A stretch of DNA of 64,000 nt, taken from NCBI RefSeq assembly GCF_003605575.1, contig NZ_QKNY01000012.1, forward strand, positions 1 to 64,000, read 5' to 3'. A program made the position numbers and the translations under genes. Under the pieces are notes generated by a model that searched no databases, had not been told where the DNA came from, and saw nothing but the letters and a program-made list of their open reading frames with translations. Origin of the DNA: Halonotius aquaticus (GTDB taxonomy: Archaea > Halobacteriota > Halobacteria > Halobacteriales > Haloferacaceae). Shown here piece after piece: positions 61,118-64,000 of the stretch (positions within the stretch are counted from its first letter, which is position 1; each line of letters begins with the position of its first letter).

Positions 61118-61337
61118 CGATTTCCTCCGTAGATGATGAATCAGCCGCTGGTTTGGACACGATCACAAACTCACTCTCCGTACTGTTCTCGATGATCGCC
61201 TTGGCGATTCCTTTCGATTCGGCGATATCGACCTTGATGGCGTCCCCAACCTCTGCATCGAATTGGTCGAGTTCAGGTCCCGAAAGATTCACCCGGCCCG
61301 ATTGACCGGTGTTCTGTCCAATTGTCTTCTGAGTCAT
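61110..61337 (-). CDS. AbrB-like small regulator of the BREX/DISARM-like operon
   Basis: 75 residues from ATG 61337; GTG 61349 in the same frame is the alternative. A TATA-like GTTATAAC at about 61367-61374 puts the transcript start near 61344, favouring the ATG. GRVNLSGPELDQFDAEVGDA and IKVDIAESKGIAKAIIEN form the beta-hairpin and helix of an AbrB/SpoVT-type DNA-binding domain; the tail is acidic. As first gene of the five-gene operon, with ACTTAG-type repeats just upstream of its promoter, it probably controls the operon. A MazE-like antitoxin role is possible but no toxin is beside it. Confidence 0.75.
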   Translation of the reverse strand: MTQKTIGQNTGQSGRVNLSGPELDQFDAEVGDAIKVDIAESKGIAKAIIENSTESEFVIVSKPAADSSSTEEIDE

Positions 61338-61365
61338 CTGGATACTCACATCACCTGACGGGAAT

Positions 61366-61461
61366 GTTATAACCTTTACTTAGTCTAAGTTCCTGATTTG
61401 TGGTGTGTTATTTCTTCTTTAGTCCCTCCCCCTACCACCCCCTAAATACTAAGTGACTAAG
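61366..61461. promoter_or_regulatory. Divergent promoter with ACTTAG/CTAAGT operator half-sites
   Basis: A perfect 13 bp palindrome ACTTAGTCTAAGT at 61378-61390 lies directly upstream of the minus-strand TATA (61367-61374). Two more ACTAAG half-sites, 8 bp apart, are at 61448-61453 and 61456-61461, just before the plus-strand gene at 61481. Likely binding sites for the AbrB-like protein or another regulator. Confidence 0.6.
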
Positions 61462-61480
61462 GCTAATCGGTCCACCTACA

Positions 61481-62455
61481 ATGCAAACAAATCGCGATCC
61501 TCGCGACCACCGATATGGAACGTATTGGAATCATATCCCGGATTGTATGCCGCGGCATGTCCCGTTAGCAGACCTGAGAGATTTCTCCATACCCCGTAAA
61601 GAGAGGGAAGTACCCTCTAGAGAAGAGTTCCCCTATCCAGTAGTCTCGATCACCGACCAATACCAGTTACATCTGCTTCCGGCACCGAACCATATCCGGC
61701 CGATGCTGGTTCGGCTCACCGATGGCGAAGTGCTCACCGATGGTCACGAATCGTACGGATTCTGGTTGACCGTCGATGGGATTGCCGAAGCTCGAGAGAC
61801 ACTCATCGCACAGGCAGAAGACTATACGAACCAGACGGCACCTCACGAGCTCGGAACCGCCCTCCAAGACGCACTTGCCACGGATGAGCTGCTACACGAC
61901 ATCTTCTCAGAGCAACTCACTAAGAAGCTCCGTCCACCGACCGTTCGTTGGCTTCGTGACCGTACCAAGTCCGTAAGCGCAGACACTGTCGAATACACCG
62001 GTGGAGCGTACGTCAAAACGGAGTGGACCATCGAGTTGGAACCTGAATCAAACAGAGGAAAGCGATCCCCACGGACACTCGAGTTCCACACCGAGGACCT
62101 CATCCAGCAAGATTCGCAACGGTTCACGGTTGATTACCGGCAGCTCTTCCGCCAGCAAATTCGATGCTCAAACACCTGGTGGACGGATCTCAGCAGATAC
62201 TGGATTACCTCGGCAGCGATCGAAGATATTGTAGACGATGATTATCCCACAGAAGACGAATCTGCATTTTCGCTCCGCCAATCTGGAAAGGCGAAGTACC
62301 ATCTCGTACAGGATGAAACTGGGACAACTGTCTGTGGTCACGAAGCCCGTTCAGACGACACCCGGCAATTCTCCCCAGATACGCTCCCAATGCCAGCGGC
62401 ACTCTGCAATCATTGTTCCAGAGAAGTCAAACGACACCTGATTCCCAGAGAATAG
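61481..62455 (+). CDS. Hypothetical protein with C-terminal zinc motif
   Basis: 324 residues, no recognised family. The N-terminal 60 residues are rich in Arg/Pro, the middle is alpha/beta (WLTVDGIAEARETLIAQAED), and the C-terminus has TVCGHEARS then ALCNHCSREVKRHLIP, a likely zinc finger of the type seen in small haloarchaeal proteins. It diverges from the BREX/DISARM-like operon and shares its control region, so it could belong functionally to that system. Confidence 0.7.
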   Translation: MQTNRDPRDHRYGTYWNHIPDCMPRHVPLADLRDFSIPRKEREVPSREEFPYPVVSITDQYQLHLLPAPNHIRPMLVRLTDGEVLTDGHESYGFWLTVDGIAEARETLIAQAEDYTNQTAPHELGTALQDALATDELLHDIFSEQLTKKLRPPTVRWLRDRTKSVSADTVEYTGGAYVKTEWTIELEPESNRGKRSPRTLEFHTEDLIQQDSQRFTVDYRQLFRQQIRCSNTWWTDLSRYWITSAAIEDIVDDDYPTEDESAFSLRQSGKAKYHLVQDETGTTVCGHEARSDDTRQFSPDTLPMPAALCNHCSREVKRHLIPRE

Positions 62456-62589
62456 TGTCAATTCGGGCTGAATCGCTGATCGTGAATAGCTGAACACAAT
62501 AGAATCAGGCGGCAGCTGATCTTTTTCTTGTTCTCGGCCTCCGTAACATCTGTTTAAACCAGCCAGAAGCGGTACAGCACCAGAATATT

Positions 62590-63072
62590 ATGACGCTCCA
62601 GTCGTGGTATCTTCATATGAGTGCCCCTAATCTCGCCCCGATACGAGAGTCCCTCGATGCCAGAATCAAGGAACTGAAAGAGGAGCAAGAACGACAGGAA
62701 GAGCGGCACGAAGGAGATGGAAGTACGCCCGCAGTCTGGGATAAGGTGGAACCGAAAATTCGGCGAGAGGTCGTGGAGGACTGCCAGGAAGATCTTGACG
62801 GCGTGGACGAACAAGACGAACTTCTCCGTATATTGGCTGAATGGCAACGTAACGAAAATCGAGAGTGGGAATTTAATAGAAACAGTTCCACGGTAGAGAA
62901 CGAACGAAACAACATCAAGAGGGCTGAAATCCGGATCTGGAAGGAGGAGCTTATAGAACTAATTCCCGAGTCCGAATTCAAGACCTGCGGCCTCTGTAAG
63001 TCCCTTCAAATGCCAAAAAGCGACCGGCGCAGGAGTCGAGGGTATGTATGGGAATGTCCTGACTGCTTCTAG
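62590..63072 (+). CDS. Hypothetical helical protein with zinc ribbon
   Basis: 160 residues from ATG 62590, chosen because TGTTTAAAC (about 62550-62558) lies 32-38 bp before it; ATG 62617 is an alternative. Residues 20-125 are highly charged helix (ESLDARIKELKEEQERQEER), and the end has CGLCKSLQM and WECPDCF, a CxxC pair of zinc type. No family recognised. Confidence 0.65.
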   Translation: MTLQSWYLHMSAPNLAPIRESLDARIKELKEEQERQEERHEGDGSTPAVWDKVEPKIRREVVEDCQEDLDGVDEQDELLRILAEWQRNENREWEFNRNSSTVENERNNIKRAEIRIWKEELIELIPESEFKTCGLCKSLQMPKSDRRRSRGYVWECPDCF

Positions 63073-63118
63073 TCTAAGGCCACGAACATCTATTATACTG
63101 ACAACAAGAGGGCACAGT

Positions 63119-63565
63119 ATGGGTGCATCCGATTGGGCTGGCAGGATGTGTATGCGGCTGGAAGAGAAGTTTGCAATAAACGAAGATCGAGTCCTCCGTA
63201 TCACAACACTCGTTCGACTACTCCGTGGAGAAGGATATGAGGATATCTTTGTCGAGTACGGAAGCAATCGGCACCAAAAACTCCAAGAGCAGCTGATCGA
63301 CGAACTTGATAAGTCACTCCTCAAGCAGTCCGGCAATACGATCGAAGAACGTTGGAACAACCTGATGGACGAGTTGAACTGCCAAAGCCGTGCTGATAAG
63401 GGTGTATACCTCATCCCTGGGAGGAACACGATGCTGATGACTGGCAGGATCCCAGCGTCAAACGATCCCGGCCGTGAGCCGATTACGGAAGTTCCCGGAA
63501 ATACAGAGTTTCCACAAAACGAATCAGGGTGCAGCGTGGGGATATTAATAGACAGAATAGGATGA
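63119..63565 (+). CDS. Hypothetical small protein
   Basis: About 148 residues from ATG 63119, since a TATATA-like TATTATAC lies near 63091-63098, one promoter spacing before it; the upstream ATG at 63044 lies in the preceding gene's end. Features: WAGRMCMRLEEKFAINEDRV, then LRGEGYEDIFVEYGSNRH and a helix QEQLIDELDKSLLKQ. No domain recognised. Same direction as the Orc1/Cdc6-type gene 71 bp downstream. Confidence 0.65.
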   Translation: MGASDWAGRMCMRLEEKFAINEDRVLRITTLVRLLRGEGYEDIFVEYGSNRHQKLQEQLIDELDKSLLKQSGNTIEERWNNLMDELNCQSRADKGVYLIPGRNTMLMTGRIPASNDPGREPITEVPGNTEFPQNESGCSVGILIDRIG

Positions 63566-63636
63566 ATTGGGCCGTTTCCGGAAACAACCCGATCAGACTT
63601 TTGTAACCTGACCCGGAATAAATCTCTCAGAGACAG

Positions 63637-64000
63637 ATGATTCGCGATGCTCGTGTTCTCCGCGCCGGATTCGTTCCTCGGGAAGTCGAGCATCGCGACG
63701 CCGAAGTCAACCACCTCTCTAGCGTCCTCGAACCAATCACGAACGGGGAACCCGCCGACACCGCCATCGTCACAGGACCCAGCGGCACCGGGAAAACCTG
63801 CATCTCACAGTTCGTCACCGAACGACTCCGCGAAGAGGTTCTCGATGTCGAGACCACCTACGTGAACTGCTGGCGCAACTACACTCGATTCCGGACGCTC
63901 TACCAGATTCTCGACGACATCGGCGCGACGATTGACATCCACAGGCAGTCGACACCACATGACGAACTCGTCGACCGTCTCCAGCAGCATGATGGGCTAC
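63637..64000 (+). CDS. Second Orc1/Cdc6-type AAA+ protein, cut by window end
   Basis: The frame from ATG 63637 runs open to the edge (121 codons visible). It begins MIRDARVLRAGFVPREVEHR and has DTAIVTGPSGTGKTCISQFV with a full Walker A near residue 46-53. A segment RDAEVNHLSSVLEPITNGEP precedes it as in Orc1/Cdc6 proteins, which open with a similar helix before the P-loop. No ORB-like CACACGGGG boxes occur in the 70 bp before the start. The family call is good, though only the first third is seen. Confidence 0.8.
   Translation, partial: MIRDARVLRAGFVPREVEHRDAEVNHLSSVLEPITNGEPADTAIVTGPSGTGKTCISQFVTERLREEVLDVETTYVNCWRNYTRFRTLYQILDDIGATIDIHRQSTPHDELVDRLQQHDGL

Noticed and set aside
62959-63714. 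Minus-strand frame opposite the last small genes
   Set aside because: Ser/Arg-rich shadow of genes with promoter support on the plus strand.
1-64000. Search for rRNA genes, complete tRNA genes and CRISPR arrays
   Set aside because: Nothing with the required structure was seen on either strand.

Overview
This window is haloarchaeal accessory DNA, most likely a secondary replicon (megaplasmid) or a large plasmid-derived island. The proteins are acidic, promoters are archaeal TATA-type with many leaderless or near-leaderless starts, and the replication and transcription genes are archaeal (Orc1/Cdc6 initiators, a TFB-type factor). No rRNA gene, complete tRNA gene or CRISPR array was found.

Region by region. 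(1) 0.2-5.3 kb is a replication module: a family-B DNA polymerase, an Orc1/Cdc6 gene flanked on both sides by about ten ORB-like repeats (core CACACGGGG), a small conserved-looking gene, and a dispersed inverted repeat (TTAACCAACA, 21-22 bp spacer, TGTTGGTTAA) with four copies in the first 10.5 kb. (2) 5.4-15.6 kb is accessory: an HTH/nucleotidyltransferase toxin-antitoxin-like pair, a PD-(D/E)XK-like protein facing a HEPN-like protein, two 55-residue zinc proteins, small regulators, and a membrane-anchored Mrr-like nuclease. (3) 15.4-25.9 kb is a partition and recombination block: a repeat-controlled operon of two ParB-like proteins, a TFB and a serine recombinase, then a second serine recombinase, a tyrosine recombinase and an HNH protein. 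(4) 26-33.3 kb has a SNF2 helicase coupled to a triple helix-hairpin-helix protein, a ParA cassette with iteron-like repeats, and a second toxin-antitoxin-like pair. (5) 33.3-34.8 kb is a solo tnpB insertion element. (6) 34.8-41.6 kb is an AddAB/RecB-like helicase-nuclease pair.

(7) 42.1-49.5 kb is the strongest candidate for an undescribed system. A PD-(D/E)XK nuclease and an unknown protein diverge from a carbon-nitrogen hydrolase (nitrilase-fold) protein carrying a Cys-rich cluster. That gene is translationally coupled to a Rad50/SMC-like ATPase with a CxxC hook. The module abuts a truncated TRAM-domain relic on one side and two decayed genes on the other, as expected for an inserted cassette. 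(8) 50.3-61.3 kb is a five-gene operon: AbrB-like regulator, DUF499-like ATPase, unknown, DUF1156-like adenine methyltransferase, and a PLD-SNF2 helicase. It shares parts with BREX and DISARM but has no PglZ. (9) The window ends in a second Orc1/Cdc6-type ATPase that runs off the edge.

Overall the sequence reads as a plasmid replication and partition backbone into which several defence, toxin-antitoxin and recombination modules have been inserted, leaving gene relics at several junctions.
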